Assembly: GCF_025566985.1 (NCBI RefSeq)
Contig: NZ_JAOQJD010000015.1
Location: 1 to 48,445 of the forward strand
Origin: Aedoeadaptatus acetigenes
Lineage (GTDB): Bacteria > Bacillota > Clostridia > Tissierellales > Peptoniphilaceae
Direction of reading: 5' to 3'
Length of the DNA stretch: 48,445 nt
Position 1 is the first letter of the stretch; each line of letters begins with the position of its first letter. The position numbers were made by a program, and so were the translations under genes. Shown in pieces: positions 25,957 through 35,179 of the stretch. The notes beneath the pieces were generated by a model. That model saw only the letters and a program-made list of their open reading frames with translations. It was not told where the DNA came from and made no database searches.

Positions 25957-27033
25957 TTAAAAATCGACTTTGTCCAATATGCCCTTGGCTTCGGCGATGA
26001 CCAGGCCGTAATTGGTGACGGGGACGTTTTTTTCACAGGCCTTGGCCACCCGGGCCTGCACCACGGGCCGCTGAAACATGCAGCTGCCGCACATAATGAT
26101 CAAATCGTAATCGCCGACAGTTTCCGGGAAACTCAATCCCCGGGTAAAGTCTACGGTGATCTCCTCGCCCAAGCGCTTTCTGAGCATGGCGGGGATTTTG
26201 ACCCGGCCAATGTCTTCTTCCTTGGGCGCGTGGGTGCAGGCCTCCGCCATAAGGATCTTCGCATCGGGCGGCAAGCTGCGCAAGGTCTTCGCTCCCTGAA
26301 CCATAATGTCGATGTCGCCCTTGGCGCGAGCGAACAAGATGGAAAAGGACGTGATCTTGGATTCCGCCGGCTTTTTCTTATACACTTCCGAAAAAACTTG
26401 GGAGTCGGTGACGATCCAATCCGGCGCCTCGGCCAGTTTTTCGATGGCCCCGTCCATGGTGTCCAAATCGCAAATCGTGGCGGTAAGGCCCTTATCGATG
26501 ACTTCTCTCAAGGCCTGTACTTGGGGCAAGATCAACCGCCCCTTCGGCGCCGATTCGTCTTGAGGCATAACGAAGAGCAGGTGTTCTCCCATGTCCATGC
26601 CGTCGAAAAGGCCCGGGGCCTTCTTTTTTTCCTTGAAGAGGGCCGTAAGGGAATTTAAAATTTCATTCCGCTCGGGAAAGGGGCGATTGAGTTTTAATAC
26701 GGGCAGATCTTTTTTCGCCAAAGGCTCCAGAATATCGTCGCCCACCTCGCCGATTAAAATGGCACCGTCGATTTCATCCACCACTTTCATGGTGCGTGCC
26801 ACCCGCGCTTCGCCGAGCTCCGTTTCATCGGCGGTGCCCGCCGTGTCGATAAAGGTCACCGGCCCCAGACCGTCCACTTCCATGTTCTTATACACCGGAT
26901 CCGTGGTGGTGCCCGGCTTCGACGAAACCATGGAGGTGGTTTGCTCCGTAAGCAGATTCATTAAAGTGCTTTTTCCGCTGTTGGTCTTTCCGAAAATGGC
27001 GATGTGCAGCCGAAGTCCTCTTTGCGTTTCCAT
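25957..27033 (-). CDS. hydF: [FeFe] hydrogenase maturation GTPase HydF
   Basis: A 358-residue scaffold GTPase on which the [2Fe] subcluster is built before transfer to HydA. The P-loop is GKTNSGKST (residues 15-23), followed by FIDTAGTADE. The C-terminal cluster domain has CTH, then 46 residues, then CGSC, matching the known C-x-H-x(44-53)-C-x2-C pattern. It starts 1 nt after the hydG stop and is the last gene of the maturation operon. Confidence 0.95.
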   Translation of the reverse strand: METQRGLRLHIAIFGKTNSGKSTLMNLLTEQTTSMVSSKPGTTTDPVYKNMEVDGLGPVTFIDTAGTADETELGEARVARTMKVVDEIDGAILIGEVGDDILEPLAKKDLPVLKLNRPFPERNEILNSLTALFKEKKKAPGLFDGMDMGEHLLFVMPQDESAPKGRLILPQVQALREVIDKGLTATICDLDTMDGAIEKLAEAPDWIVTDSQVFSEVYKKKPAESKITSFSILFARAKGDIDIMVQGAKTLRSLPPDAKILMAEACTHAPKEEDIGRVKIPAMLRKRLGEEITVDFTRGLSFPETVGDYDLIIMCGSCMFQRPVVQARVAKACEKNVPVTNYGLVIAEAKGILDKVDF

Positions 27034-27034
27034 A

Positions 27035-28450
27035 TCAGAACCTAAAGTCCCGTTCGCCGCCTTGAATGCGCTTCACGTATTCAGCGGCTTTTTCCCGCAG
27101 ATCGTCCCGTTCCACATCCTTTAAGAAGTCGTGGATCTTTTCTTCGCCTAATTGGCGGGTATCGTCGGCGGCGTAGTCGGAGAGGTATTCCTGCAGGGTC
27201 ATAATGGCGTTTGGCTGACAGAATTTGGCGATTTGGAAGCTCTTCACTTCTTCCATAAAGGTTTCGCCGGTGCGTCCCGCCCGATAGCAGGCCGTGCAGA
27301 AACTGGGCAGATAGCCTAAGTCCAGGAGCCAGTGGATGACTTCATCGAGGCTGCGGCAGTCGTCGGTGTCGAATTGGGCGGAGTTGTCTTCCTCTCTCGA
27401 TTCGTCGTAGCCGCCGACAGAGGTTTTGGAGCCGCCGCTAATTTGGGATACGCCCAGTTCCAGAGCCTTTTTGCGCATTTCCTGACTTTCCCGCGTGGAG
27501 ATAATCATGCCCGTGTAGGGAACGGCCACGCGAATCAAGGCGATAATGTCTTCGAAAATTTCATCGGGCACGCCGTTTTCAAATTCGTCGGGGTCGATGT
27601 CGTCAGCGGGGCGAATCCGGGGCACGGAAATGGTGTGGGGTCCCACGCCCTTGTAAGCTTCCAAGTGTTCCGCGTGCATTAATTGGCCCACGAAGTCGTA
27701 GGGATAATTGTTCAGGCCGTACAAGACGCCGAGGCCCACGTCGTCGATGCCCCCTTCCATGGCGCGGTCCATGGCTTCCGTGTGGTAGGCCCAGTTGGAT
27801 TTCGGTCCCGTCGGGTGCAGGGCTTCGTAATTTTCCTTGTGGTAAGTTTCTTGGAACAAAATGTAGGTGCCGATTTCCGCTTCTTTCAGCTTTCTGTAAT
27901 TTTCCACGGTGGTGGCCGCGATGTTTACATTGACGCGGCGAATGGCGCCGTTTTTGTGCTTAATGGAGTAAATGGTCTTGATGCTTTCCAAGACGTATTC
28001 GATGGGATTGTTCACCGGATCTTCGCCGAGCTCCAGTGCCAGGCGCTTGTGGCCCAAGTCTTGAAGGGCGATAACTTCCTTTTCGATTTGTTCCTGCGTA
28101 AGCTTGACTCGGTCCAAGTTTTTGTTTTTGTAGTGGTAGGGGCAGTAGACGCAGCCGTTGACGCAGTAGTTGGATAGATACAAGGGCGCGAAAAGCACGA
28201 TGCGATTGCCGTAGTATTTCTTTTTAATGTCTCTCGCCAATTGACGGAAGGATTCCCGAATGTCATCCAGCTCCGACATTAAAAGAACCGCCGCTTCCCG
28301 GTGGTCCAGGCCCTCCATCTTCCGGCCTTTTTCTAAAATCGCCTCTTGCATTTCGCGGTTTGTGCGATTGGCGTTGGCCTCTTCCAGCGTGGCCATAATT
28401 TCGTCGTGATTGATAAATTCCTCTGCCTTTGCAGACATTTTATTGTACAT
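27035..28450 (-). CDS. hydG: [FeFe] hydrogenase maturase HydG (radical SAM tyrosine lyase)
   Basis: A 471-residue radical SAM enzyme that splits tyrosine to p-cresol and dehydroglycine and delivers the CO and cyanide ligands. The SAM cluster motif is C96-x3-C100-x2-C103 (CVNGCVYC). The second, C-terminal cluster site has CTAC near residue 385 and a further Cys in AKFCQPNA, which distinguishes HydG from ThiH. The ATG at 28450 is supported by GGGAG 7 nt upstream and overlaps the hydE end by 11 nt. Confidence 0.96.
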   Translation of the reverse strand: MYNKMSAKAEEFINHDEIMATLEEANANRTNREMQEAILEKGRKMEGLDHREAAVLLMSELDDIRESFRQLARDIKKKYYGNRIVLFAPLYLSNYCVNGCVYCPYHYKNKNLDRVKLTQEQIEKEVIALQDLGHKRLALELGEDPVNNPIEYVLESIKTIYSIKHKNGAIRRVNVNIAATTVENYRKLKEAEIGTYILFQETYHKENYEALHPTGPKSNWAYHTEAMDRAMEGGIDDVGLGVLYGLNNYPYDFVGQLMHAEHLEAYKGVGPHTISVPRIRPADDIDPDEFENGVPDEIFEDIIALIRVAVPYTGMIISTRESQEMRKKALELGVSQISGGSKTSVGGYDESREEDNSAQFDTDDCRSLDEVIHWLLDLGYLPSFCTACYRAGRTGETFMEEVKSFQIAKFCQPNAIMTLQEYLSDYAADDTRQLGEEKIHDFLKDVERDDLREKAAEYVKRIQGGERDFRF

Positions 28451-29498
28451 TGTGGTTCTCCCTTCCCGTAAAATCTCCTCGACTCATAACAATTTCATAA
28501 CCCAATTGGGCAATTTGCTCTTTTAAATCCCTTAAGTTTTCCGCCGCTTCCAAGGCAAAGGCCGCCTTGTTGTCGTATAGGGCGTAGCTTTTTCGCACCC
28601 TGGGCGGCGACAGATTGGGCATAAACACATTGGCCCCGGCTAAAATGCCTCGGTTGCGTCCGTCTTCGGCCAAGGTCTGCATGGCGGTGGTAGACGGAAT
28701 GTTTGCCGTGGGAAAAAGCAAGCGCAAAATGGCGATACACATGGCCGTCAGCTCCACGCTGCCGTTTTCGAAATCGCGAAAGGGCGTGGCGTGGTGGCGC
28801 ACATAGGGCCCGATGCCGATCATGGCCGGTTGAAATTCTTGGAGGAACATAAAGTCCTCCACCAAATTATCAATGGTCTGATAAGGGCTGCCCACCATAA
28901 AGCCGCTTCCCACCTGGTAGCCCAAGGCCTTTAAGTCCATCAGGCACTTCATCCGCTTTTGCTGATCCATTTCTTTCGGATGCAGCTTCTTGTAATGGGC
29001 GGGATCGTAGGTTTCGTGGCGCAACAAAAAGCGGTCGGCGCCGGCTTCTTTTAATCGGGCGTAGCTTTCCATGCTCCGCTCGCCGACGGAGAGGGTAATG
29101 GCGCAGCTCGGCTGAATCTTTTTGATTCGCCGCACCCAATCCGCCAAGCGCTCGTCGGTAAAGTAGGCGTCTTCGCCTCCTTGGAGGACGAAGGTTTGAA
29201 ATCCAGCCTCGGCACCGACGGCCACAGCCGACTCCAGCTCTTCGGGGGTGATTCGGTAGCGCTCGACCTCGTCGTTGTCCCGGCGAATGCCGCAGTAGTA
29301 GCAATTGTTATGGCAATGATTTGTAAATTCAATTAAACCGCGCACGTAAATCTTTTTGTGGAAGTGCAGGTCGGTGATGGCTCGCGCCTTTTCAAAGACC
29401 GCCTCTTCCACCGCCTCGCGGTTTTCGAGTAAATAGCGTATGTCGTCTCTCTCCAGGCCTCGGCCTTCATCTACTTTTCTGAATATTCCCTGAATCAT
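28440..29498 (-). CDS. hydE: [FeFe] hydrogenase maturase HydE (radical SAM)
   Basis: A 352-residue radical SAM protein with C62-x3-C66-x2-C69 (CHNNCYYC). It resembles BioB in barrel organisation and acts on an iron-cysteine-carbonyl precursor made by HydG. Its length and the IRRDNDEVERYR segment after the cluster motif fit HydE and not biotin synthase or PylB; context with hydG and hydF settles it. Its ATG overlaps the stop of the upstream small gene (ATGA), so it is coupled. Confidence 0.94.
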   Translation of the reverse strand: MIQGIFRKVDEGRGLERDDIRYLLENREAVEEAVFEKARAITDLHFHKKIYVRGLIEFTNHCHNNCYYCGIRRDNDEVERYRITPEELESAVAVGAEAGFQTFVLQGGEDAYFTDERLADWVRRIKKIQPSCAITLSVGERSMESYARLKEAGADRFLLRHETYDPAHYKKLHPKEMDQQKRMKCLMDLKALGYQVGSGFMVGSPYQTIDNLVEDFMFLQEFQPAMIGIGPYVRHHATPFRDFENGSVELTAMCIAILRLLFPTANIPSTTAMQTLAEDGRNRGILAGANVFMPNLSPPRVRKSYALYDNKAAFALEAAENLRDLKEQIAQLGYEIVMSRGDFTGRENHNVQ

Positions 29499-29755
29499 AG
29501 ATCCCCGGCCAAGGTGGTTCGTACAGTGACGTCCTCCAGCATGCCCAGTTTTCCCGACAGGGCGTTTATTTTATCTTGTTTGCCGTCGACGACGACACTG
29601 ATGAGTGACAATCCGCGTTTCGGGTAGGGAATGCCCAATCGTCCTACGATAATGTCCCGCTCCTCGTGTAAGAGATCGTTGATCCTCTTAATGGTTTCAC
29701 CGGAGCCGGTCTCGACGATAATGGCGATAATTCCCAATTTTTCGTTCATAGACAC
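29495..29755 (-). CDS. TM1266-type small protein (putative iron-only hydrogenase system regulator)
   Basis: An 86-residue protein of the TM1266 family, which has an ACT/NikR-C-like ferredoxin fold and is repeatedly encoded beside [FeFe] hydrogenase maturation genes. The visible signature is GSGETIKRINDLLHEERDIIVGRLGIPYPKRGLSLISVVVDG. The family is annotated as a putative regulator, but no DNA-binding domain is apparent in this short chain and the role is unproven. The start has AGGAGGTG upstream. It begins the hydEGF operon. Confidence 0.85.
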   Translation of the reverse strand: MSMNEKLGIIAIIVETGSGETIKRINDLLHEERDIIVGRLGIPYPKRGLSLISVVVDGKQDKINALSGKLGMLEDVTVRTTLAGDL

Positions 29756-29910
29756 CTCCTACCTCTTCCCCAAGGGCGAACCTTTCGGAAAAGGAACTCT
29801 TTCTACTTCTTACTTTCTTCATTTTAGCACAGCGGGGGCGATTCGCCACCCTGCGAGGAGAATTTTAGATATTTTTTTCACCAATTCACTTCTTCTCCCG
29901 TTATCGGCAA

Positions 29911-29940
29911 GAAAAAAGAGCCGGTCCCCCGACTCTTTTA
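29911..29940 (-). terminator. Terminator after the PPC-domain gene
   Basis: Minus-strand stem AAAAGAG-CGG / CCGGCTCTTTT with a small bulge, followed by T6. Confidence 0.85.
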
Positions 29941-29955
29941 CAAGATTTTCAAGAC

Positions 29956-30378
29956 TTAAAAAATCATTTGGTTCACGCCGATACCGTCGTTGAACTTTCG
30001 GTCGATGGCGCCTTTAATCGGGCGAATGAAAATTTCCGCCGTCACGGAAATCACCGCCAATTGCAAGTGGCCGCCGAAGACGCGGCCTTCCGTGTTCCCC
30101 AAATTAACGTGGGCATGGAGGTAAGGCGCGCCGTCTTTTCTCGAAAGATTTCCAATCAATGAGGTGAGCTCAAAGGGCTCTTTCAACGGAATGTCGTTGT
30201 ATTTTTTCGCCTTCGTGTCCATAATTCCGATGACTACGTCGTCGGTGGCGCCAAGGCCTGTCACCGTAGCCGCCTGAATGTCTTCTTTTTCCGCCAAAGC
30301 CAAAATGCTTTCGCAAATTTCGTCGCCGGGATCCAAGCGCAGGGCGATTATGCCGTCTTCGTAAACTTTGTAATCCAT
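29956..30378 (-). CDS. PPC/DUF296-domain protein
   Basis: A 140-residue protein consisting of one PPC (DUF296) domain, the fold found in plant AT-hook proteins and as stand-alone trimers in bacteria. Recognisable features are LRLDPGDEICESILALAEKEDI, ATVTGLGATDDV and the metal-site-like LHAHVNLGNTEGRVFGGHL (three histidines). The bacterial function is unknown. It lies 12 nt after the last permease of the nucleoside importer, with its own AAAGGAG site, so it is very probably part of that operon; the terminator follows it. Confidence 0.82.
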   Translation of the reverse strand: MDYKVYEDGIIALRLDPGDEICESILALAEKEDIQAATVTGLGATDDVVIGIMDTKAKKYNDIPLKEPFELTSLIGNLSRKDGAPYLHAHVNLGNTEGRVFGGHLQLAVISVTAEIFIRPIKGAIDRKFNDGIGVNQMIF

Positions 30379-30390
30379 GGTTCTTCTCCT

Positions 30391-31329
30391 TTACTTATTC
30401 CGCTTGTAGGGAATCCCGTTGGCGCTGGGGCCTCGGGCTTCGCCGACAAAGACGACCATGGCGAACATGGTAATCACATAGGGAAGCATGTTCAACAAAT
30501 CCGGCGCCACCGTCAAGGACGTGGAGCCCAAGAAGATGACCAGACCTTCCGCCGCGCCGAACAAGAGGCAGGCCAAAAGCGTGGTGTGGGGTTTCCAGCC
30601 GCCGAAAATCACCGCCGCCAAAGCGATAAAGCCTTGACCGGAGATCAGGGTTTCCCGGAAATTGGCAACCACGGCGAGGGATAAACTGGCGCCGCCGAGG
30701 CCGGCTAAAAAGCCAGAAGTCAAGACGCCGATGTATTTGATTTTATAGACGTCCACGCCCAAGGTTTCCGCCGCGTGAGGGTGCTCACCGACGGAGCGAA
30801 TCCTGAGGCCCAATTTCGTCTTGTAGAGGATGAAGTAAACCAATGCCACGACGACAAAGGCGATGTAGACCGTAATGTATTGGCCGAAAATAATGTCGGG
30901 AGCGCTCCCCGCGGGGAAGACATTGCTTAAAACCCGCGGCATTTTATTTTTCAGCGGAATGGGCTTGGTCATGGCCGCGCCGTCGAAAAACATGCGGGCG
31001 AGAAATATCGCAAGGCCCGGCCCGAGTAGGTTCAGTGCCGTCCCGCTGACCACGTGGTCGGCGCCGAAGTGGATGGTGGCGATGCCGTGCAAAAGGGCGA
31101 TGCCCATGCCGCCGAGGCCGGCGCAGAGAAAAGCGATCCAGGGATTGCCTACATAGTAGCCCACGGTGGCGCCGACAACGGCACCGATGGTCATCATGCC
31201 TTCCAAGCCGATGTTGACGACGCCGGTGTTTTCACTGACGACGCCGCCCATGGCCGTGTAGATTAAAGGAGCGGCGTAGAGGAGCGTAATGCCTAAGATG
31301 CCGGCAAAGCCCATGATAAAATTATCCAA
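30391..31329 (-). CDS. nupQ: Nucleoside-type ABC transporter permease (BMP-family importer, second subunit)
   Basis: A 312-residue polytopic inner-membrane protein with about eight hydrophobic segments. VVSENTGVVNIGLEGMMTIGA is a near-universal motif of this permease group (NupQ/YufQ, BmpC and relatives). A TTG at 31329 is the likely start: AGGAGGGG lies 6 nt upstream, giving an 8-nt overlap with the preceding permease gene. An upstream TTG at 31362 has no such site. It pairs with the permease just before it to form the channel. Confidence 0.88.
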   Translation of the reverse strand: MDNFIMGFAGILGITLLYAAPLIYTAMGGVVSENTGVVNIGLEGMMTIGAVVGATVGYYVGNPWIAFLCAGLGGMGIALLHGIATIHFGADHVVSGTALNLLGPGLAIFLARMFFDGAAMTKPIPLKNKMPRVLSNVFPAGSAPDIIFGQYITVYIAFVVVALVYFILYKTKLGLRIRSVGEHPHAAETLGVDVYKIKYIGVLTSGFLAGLGGASLSLAVVANFRETLISGQGFIALAAVIFGGWKPHTTLLACLLFGAAEGLVIFLGSTSLTVAPDLLNMLPYVITMFAMVVFVGEARGPSANGIPYKRNK

Positions 31330-32434
31330 TTTGTTCCCCTCCTTTTTCTTTCTTCGATGCAAAGCGCGTGCGAATCCAATCCATAAATTGCGGCATGGCG
31401 ATAAACAAGACGATAATTCCGATGACGATATTAATGACTTCCGACGGGGTCTTCAACGCGGAGTTGAGTTTGCCGCCGCCGTAGCTTAAGGCCGCGAACA
31501 GTATCCCCGAAGGGATGCAGGCAATGGGATGGTTGGCCGCGATTAAGGACACGGCGATGCCGTTAAAGCCGTAGCCCTGTTGGGCCGCCAAAAGGCCGAT
31601 GTTTTGCGACACGCCTAAAACCTGTACCGCACCGGCCAGGCCCGCCAGGCCGCCGGAAATGGCCATGGAGATCATGGTGTTCTTTTTAATGTCGATGCCG
31701 CCGTATTCCGCCGCGAAGCGGTTGAAGCCCACGGCTTTCAGTTGATAGCCCAAGGTGGTTTTTTTCAAAATAAACCAGGCCAGGACGGCGACGATAATGG
31801 CGATGAAAATCCCCCAGTGAATGGGCGGATTCAAGATGCCGCGGAGAAATTCGTTGTTCTTCAACACGGCGCGCCCGGCCTCGGAGCGCTTCCACTCGTT
31901 TAAAATGCGGATGCTCGCCGAGGGCTGAATATTAAATGAATAGTTGCTGTCGGGCTTTCTCAAGAAAGCTTTGGTGAGCATGTAGTTGCTCAAGTAAAAG
32001 GCAACCCAGTTCAACATAATGGACGAGATAACTTCGTTGACGCCGCGCTTCGCCTTAAACAGGCCCACGAGACCGCCCCACAGAGCGCCGAATACAATGC
32101 CGACCAAGAGGGCCACGATGCCGTGAATCACCGGCGGCAAGTGAAGTACCACCCCGGCGATGACTGCGGCGAGGCTGCCCATAATGAACTGGCCTTCCGC
32201 GCCGATGTTAAAGATCCCCGTTTGAAAGGCGAAGGCCACGGCGATCCCCGTTAAAATAATGGGGACGGCTTCCACAATGGTCCAAGAGATGAACTTCGGC
32301 TTGCCGAAAGCGCCTAAAATCATGACCTTGTAGGCCTCCAGAGGATTGACTCCGACCAGGGCGAAGATCACGGCCCCGACGACCAAGCCCAAGAGGATGG
32401 ACATGCCGGTATAATATAGCATTTTTTTATTCAC
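31322..32434 (-). CDS. nupP: Nucleoside-type ABC transporter permease (BMP-family importer, first subunit)
   Basis: A 370-residue polytopic membrane protein with the family motif FNIGAEGQFIMGSLAAV. It is longer than its partner because of a central periplasm-facing stretch with SASIRILNEWKRSEAGRAVLKN. The GTG at 32434 is preferred (GGGAGG 8 nt upstream) and overlaps the ATPase gene by 8 nt. It matches NupP/YufP of Bacillus guanosine transport and the simple sugar-like permease family; the substrate here is most likely nucleosides but not shown. Confidence 0.87.
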   Translation of the reverse strand: MNKKMLYYTGMSILLGLVVGAVIFALVGVNPLEAYKVMILGAFGKPKFISWTIVEAVPIILTGIAVAFAFQTGIFNIGAEGQFIMGSLAAVIAGVVLHLPPVIHGIVALLVGIVFGALWGGLVGLFKAKRGVNEVISSIMLNWVAFYLSNYMLTKAFLRKPDSNYSFNIQPSASIRILNEWKRSEAGRAVLKNNEFLRGILNPPIHWGIFIAIIVAVLAWFILKKTTLGYQLKAVGFNRFAAEYGGIDIKKNTMISMAISGGLAGLAGAVQVLGVSQNIGLLAAQQGYGFNGIAVSLIAANHPIACIPSGILFAALSYGGGKLNSALKTPSEVINIVIGIIVLFIAMPQFMDWIRTRFASKKEKGGEQIG

Positions 32435-33956
32435 TGTCCACACCTCCCGCCATGTAGTAGCCCAGTTCCTTTTGATCCGCTTCCCCTTCGTTGAAGGTCT
32501 TTGTAATGGCCCCTTCGTAAATAATGCCGATGCGATCGGACAGGCTCATAACCTCGTCGAGTTCGAAGCTCACCAAGAGCACGGCGCGGCCTTTGTCCCG
32601 CTGTTGCACCAAAAATTGGTGAATGTTTTCGATGGCGCCGACGTCCAGGCCCCGGGTGGGCTGGGCGGCGATTAACACATCGGGATCGTCGTCGATTTCC
32701 CTCGCGAGAATGACCTTTTGTTGGTTACCGCCGGAAAGATCGCCGGCCAAATAGCGGCTCTTTCTCGGGCGAATGTCAAAGGATTCCATTAACTTATCCG
32801 CGTGGGCGGTAATGGCCCCTTCCTGCAGAATGCCCTTGGAAGAGTAGGGGGCTTCGCCGTAGCTGTGAAGCACCATGTTTTCCGCCACGGTAAATTCCTG
32901 CACCAGGCCACGCTTGTTTCGGTCTTCGGGAATATTGTTCATGCCCGCCTCGCGAATGGCTTTCGGCGTGGCATTGGTGACATCTATTCCTTCGATGATC
33001 ACTTTGCCCGCTTCGATTTTTCTGAGACCCGTAATGGCTTCTAAAAATTCGCTTTGGCCGTTGCCGTCTACGCCGGCGACGCCGAAAATTTCGCCTTTTC
33101 TGACGTCTAAATTCAGTCCCTTCACCACTTCCACGCCACGCACGTCTTTGACGTGAAGGTTTTCGATGTGAAGGGCCACATCCCCGGCTTCCACGGGTTT
33201 TTTATTGACATTAAATTTGATGGCCCGTCCCACCATCATTTCGGCGAGATCGGCCTCCGTGGTGTTTGCCACATCCACCGTGTCGATGCGCTGTCCGCGG
33301 CGAATAATCGTACATTTTTCCGCCAGAGCTTTAATTTCTTTCAGCTTGTGCGTAATGATGATGATGCTCTTGCCTTCGGCGGCCAGGGCCTTAATAATGG
33401 CGATGAGCTCGTCGATTTCCTGGGGCGTTAAAACCGCCGTGGGCTCGTCGAAAATTAAAATCTCCGCATCGCGATAGAGGGCCTTCAGGATTTCCACCCG
33501 TTGCTGCATACCTACGGAAATATCTTCGATCTTGGCATCCGGATCAATTTTTAATCCGTAGCGATTGGAAAGCTCTACCACTTTTTCACGGGCGATTTTC
33601 TTGTCCAAAACCGCGCCCTTTGTGGGCTCTTCTCCTAAGATAATGTTTTCCACCACGGTAAAGGGTTGAAAGAGCATAAAGTGTTGATGCACCATGCCCA
33701 GGCCCTTTCCGATAGCGTCTTTCGGCCCCTGAAAATCCACGACTTCCCCGTTGATCTTCACTTCGCCGAAAGTCGGCTTGTACAGGCCGTACAATACATT
33801 CATCAGCGTGCTCTTGCCGGCGCCGTTTTCGCCGAGCAAGGCGTGAATTTCGCCTTTTTCCACGACGAGATCGATGCCGTCATTGGCCTTGAAATCGCCG
33901 AATAATTTCGTTATCCCGCGCATCTCTACTGCCGGCGCGAGTTTCTTTTCAACCAT
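32427..33956 (-). CDS. nupO: Nucleoside ABC transporter ATP-binding protein (double ATPase)
   Basis: A 509-residue protein of two fused ABC domains. The first has Walker A GENGAGKST (residues 42-50), signature SVGMQQRVEI and Walker B EILIFDEPTAVL. The second has a degenerate Walker A (GVDGNGQSEF, no lysine) and an intact signature LSGGNQQKV, as normal for this family. It energises the two permeases downstream. The operon has its own promoter and lies directly behind the terminator of the substrate-binding lipoprotein gene. Confidence 0.92.
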   Translation of the reverse strand: MVEKKLAPAVEMRGITKLFGDFKANDGIDLVVEKGEIHALLGENGAGKSTLMNVLYGLYKPTFGEVKINGEVVDFQGPKDAIGKGLGMVHQHFMLFQPFTVVENIILGEEPTKGAVLDKKIAREKVVELSNRYGLKIDPDAKIEDISVGMQQRVEILKALYRDAEILIFDEPTAVLTPQEIDELIAIIKALAAEGKSIIIITHKLKEIKALAEKCTIIRRGQRIDTVDVANTTEADLAEMMVGRAIKFNVNKKPVEAGDVALHIENLHVKDVRGVEVVKGLNLDVRKGEIFGVAGVDGNGQSEFLEAITGLRKIEAGKVIIEGIDVTNATPKAIREAGMNNIPEDRNKRGLVQEFTVAENMVLHSYGEAPYSSKGILQEGAITAHADKLMESFDIRPRKSRYLAGDLSGGNQQKVILAREIDDDPDVLIAAQPTRGLDVGAIENIHQFLVQQRDKGRAVLLVSFELDEVMSLSDRIGIIYEGAITKTFNEGEADQKELGYYMAGGVDSE

Positions 33957-33983
33957 CCTTTTCCCCCTTCATCTATTGGCTTC

Positions 33984-34012
33984 ATTATACACTATCGGCA
34001 GTCGCTTTTAAA
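33984..34012 (-). promoter_or_regulatory. Promoter of the nucleoside importer ATPase/permease operon
   Basis: Minus strand: TTTAAA (34012-34007), 17 nt spacer, perfect TATAAT (33989-33984). The -35 lies only 5 nt past the T-run of the upstream terminator. Confidence 0.6.
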
Positions 34013-34017
34013 AGGCA

Positions 34018-34043
34018 TAAAAAAAGAGGGCCGAGCCCTCTTT
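34018..34043 (-). terminator. Terminator of the BMP lipoprotein gene
   Basis: Minus-strand stem AGAGGG / CCCTCT with a loop CTCGG, followed by T7. Confidence 0.88.
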
Positions 34044-34056
34044 TTCGCGATCAAAT

Positions 34057-35151
34057 TTATTTTGCTTCAAAGTTTTTGTAATCTTCTGCCGTTGCCGGAA
34101 CCTTGATTTCGCCCTTAACGATTTTTTCTTTAATCGTCTTGATCTTGTCGAGGATTTCCGGTTTAACGTTCTTGTCGCTGGTGGGAGCGATGTCGACGGT
34201 GTCGCCGTCTTTAAGACCGTAGCTCAGATTTTGGCCGCCGGGGAAGTCTTCGCCCTTGGACATGCTTTCGAGCACTTTGTAAACGGCACTGTCGGCACGT
34301 TTCATAGCCGAAGTGAGTACATTGTCGGGAGCGATGTCGTTTTGGTCGCGGTCCACGCCGATGACCCATTTGTCTTGGTCTTTGGCTGCTTCGATGACGC
34401 CGTCGCCTGCGCCGCCGGATGCGTGGAAGATAACGTCGCAACCTTGTTGATACATATTGGTTGCAATGCTCTTGCCCTTGGCTGCGTCGGAGAATTTACC
34501 GACGTATTGGCTAACCACTTCGACCTTTTGGCCTTTTTCTTTGGCCGCTTGATCGACACCGGCCTTGTAGCCGTATTCAAAGACTTGAATAACCGTGGAT
34601 TCTTGACCGCCGACAAAACCGACTTTGTTGGTTTCGGTGGTAAGACCGGCAATGTAGCCGACGAGGAAGGACGGTTCTTCCGCTTTAAATTGAATGCCTG
34701 CCAAGTTGTCCGGTGCGTTTTCGTAGGTGTAGTCTACGATTAAGAATTGTACGTCGGGATTGGCTTCTGCCGCTTCCAGCATGGCGTCGCCTAAGTTGAA
34801 GCCGGCGGCGACGATGACGTCGTTTCCTGCTTCAAGCAAGGTTTCGATATTGGGCGCGTAGTCGTTGGCTTCTTTGGATTCTTGGTAGGATACCTCGAAA
34901 CCGAAGTCGTCGTGGACTTTTTGCAGACCTTCCCATACACCTTGGTTAAAGGATTGGTCGTTGATGCCGCCTTCGTCGGTTACGAAACCGACTTTTAATT
35001 TTTCGCCGTCTTTTTTGTCGCCGGCGTCGGCAGCTGCATTGTTGGCAGCTTTGTTATCGTTAGCTGCTTTGTCGTTGGATGCGCCGCCGCATGCCGTAAG
35101 CACGAAAATGGACAGCATCATCACTGCAAGTAGTAGCGATCTTTTTTTCAT
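34057..35151 (-). CDS. nupN: BMP-family substrate-binding lipoprotein of the nucleoside importer
   Basis: A 364-residue lipoprotein. The signal peptide ends LTAC with lipidated C21, followed by an Ala/Asn/Lys-rich linker. The binding domain has KVGFVTDEGGINDQSFNQG and FVGGQESTVIQVFEYGYKAG, hallmarks of the BMP/Med family that binds purine nucleosides. The start at 35151 is set by AGGGGG upstream and by the signal peptide; a longer in-frame extension upstream is not plausible because it would hide the signal peptide. It is transcribed from its own promoter and ends at a strong terminator, which would make it more abundant than the channel subunits. Confidence 0.93.
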   Translation of the reverse strand: MKKRSLLLAVMMLSIFVLTACGGASNDKAANDNKAANNAAADAGDKKDGEKLKVGFVTDEGGINDQSFNQGVWEGLQKVHDDFGFEVSYQESKEANDYAPNIETLLEAGNDVIVAAGFNLGDAMLEAAEANPDVQFLIVDYTYENAPDNLAGIQFKAEEPSFLVGYIAGLTTETNKVGFVGGQESTVIQVFEYGYKAGVDQAAKEKGQKVEVVSQYVGKFSDAAKGKSIATNMYQQGCDVIFHASGGAGDGVIEAAKDQDKWVIGVDRDQNDIAPDNVLTSAMKRADSAVYKVLESMSKGEDFPGGQNLSYGLKDGDTVDIAPTSDKNVKPEILDKIKTIKEKIVKGEIKVPATAEDYKNFEAK

Positions 35152-35179
35152 AATTTCCCCCTTTATTTGATCTGACTTC

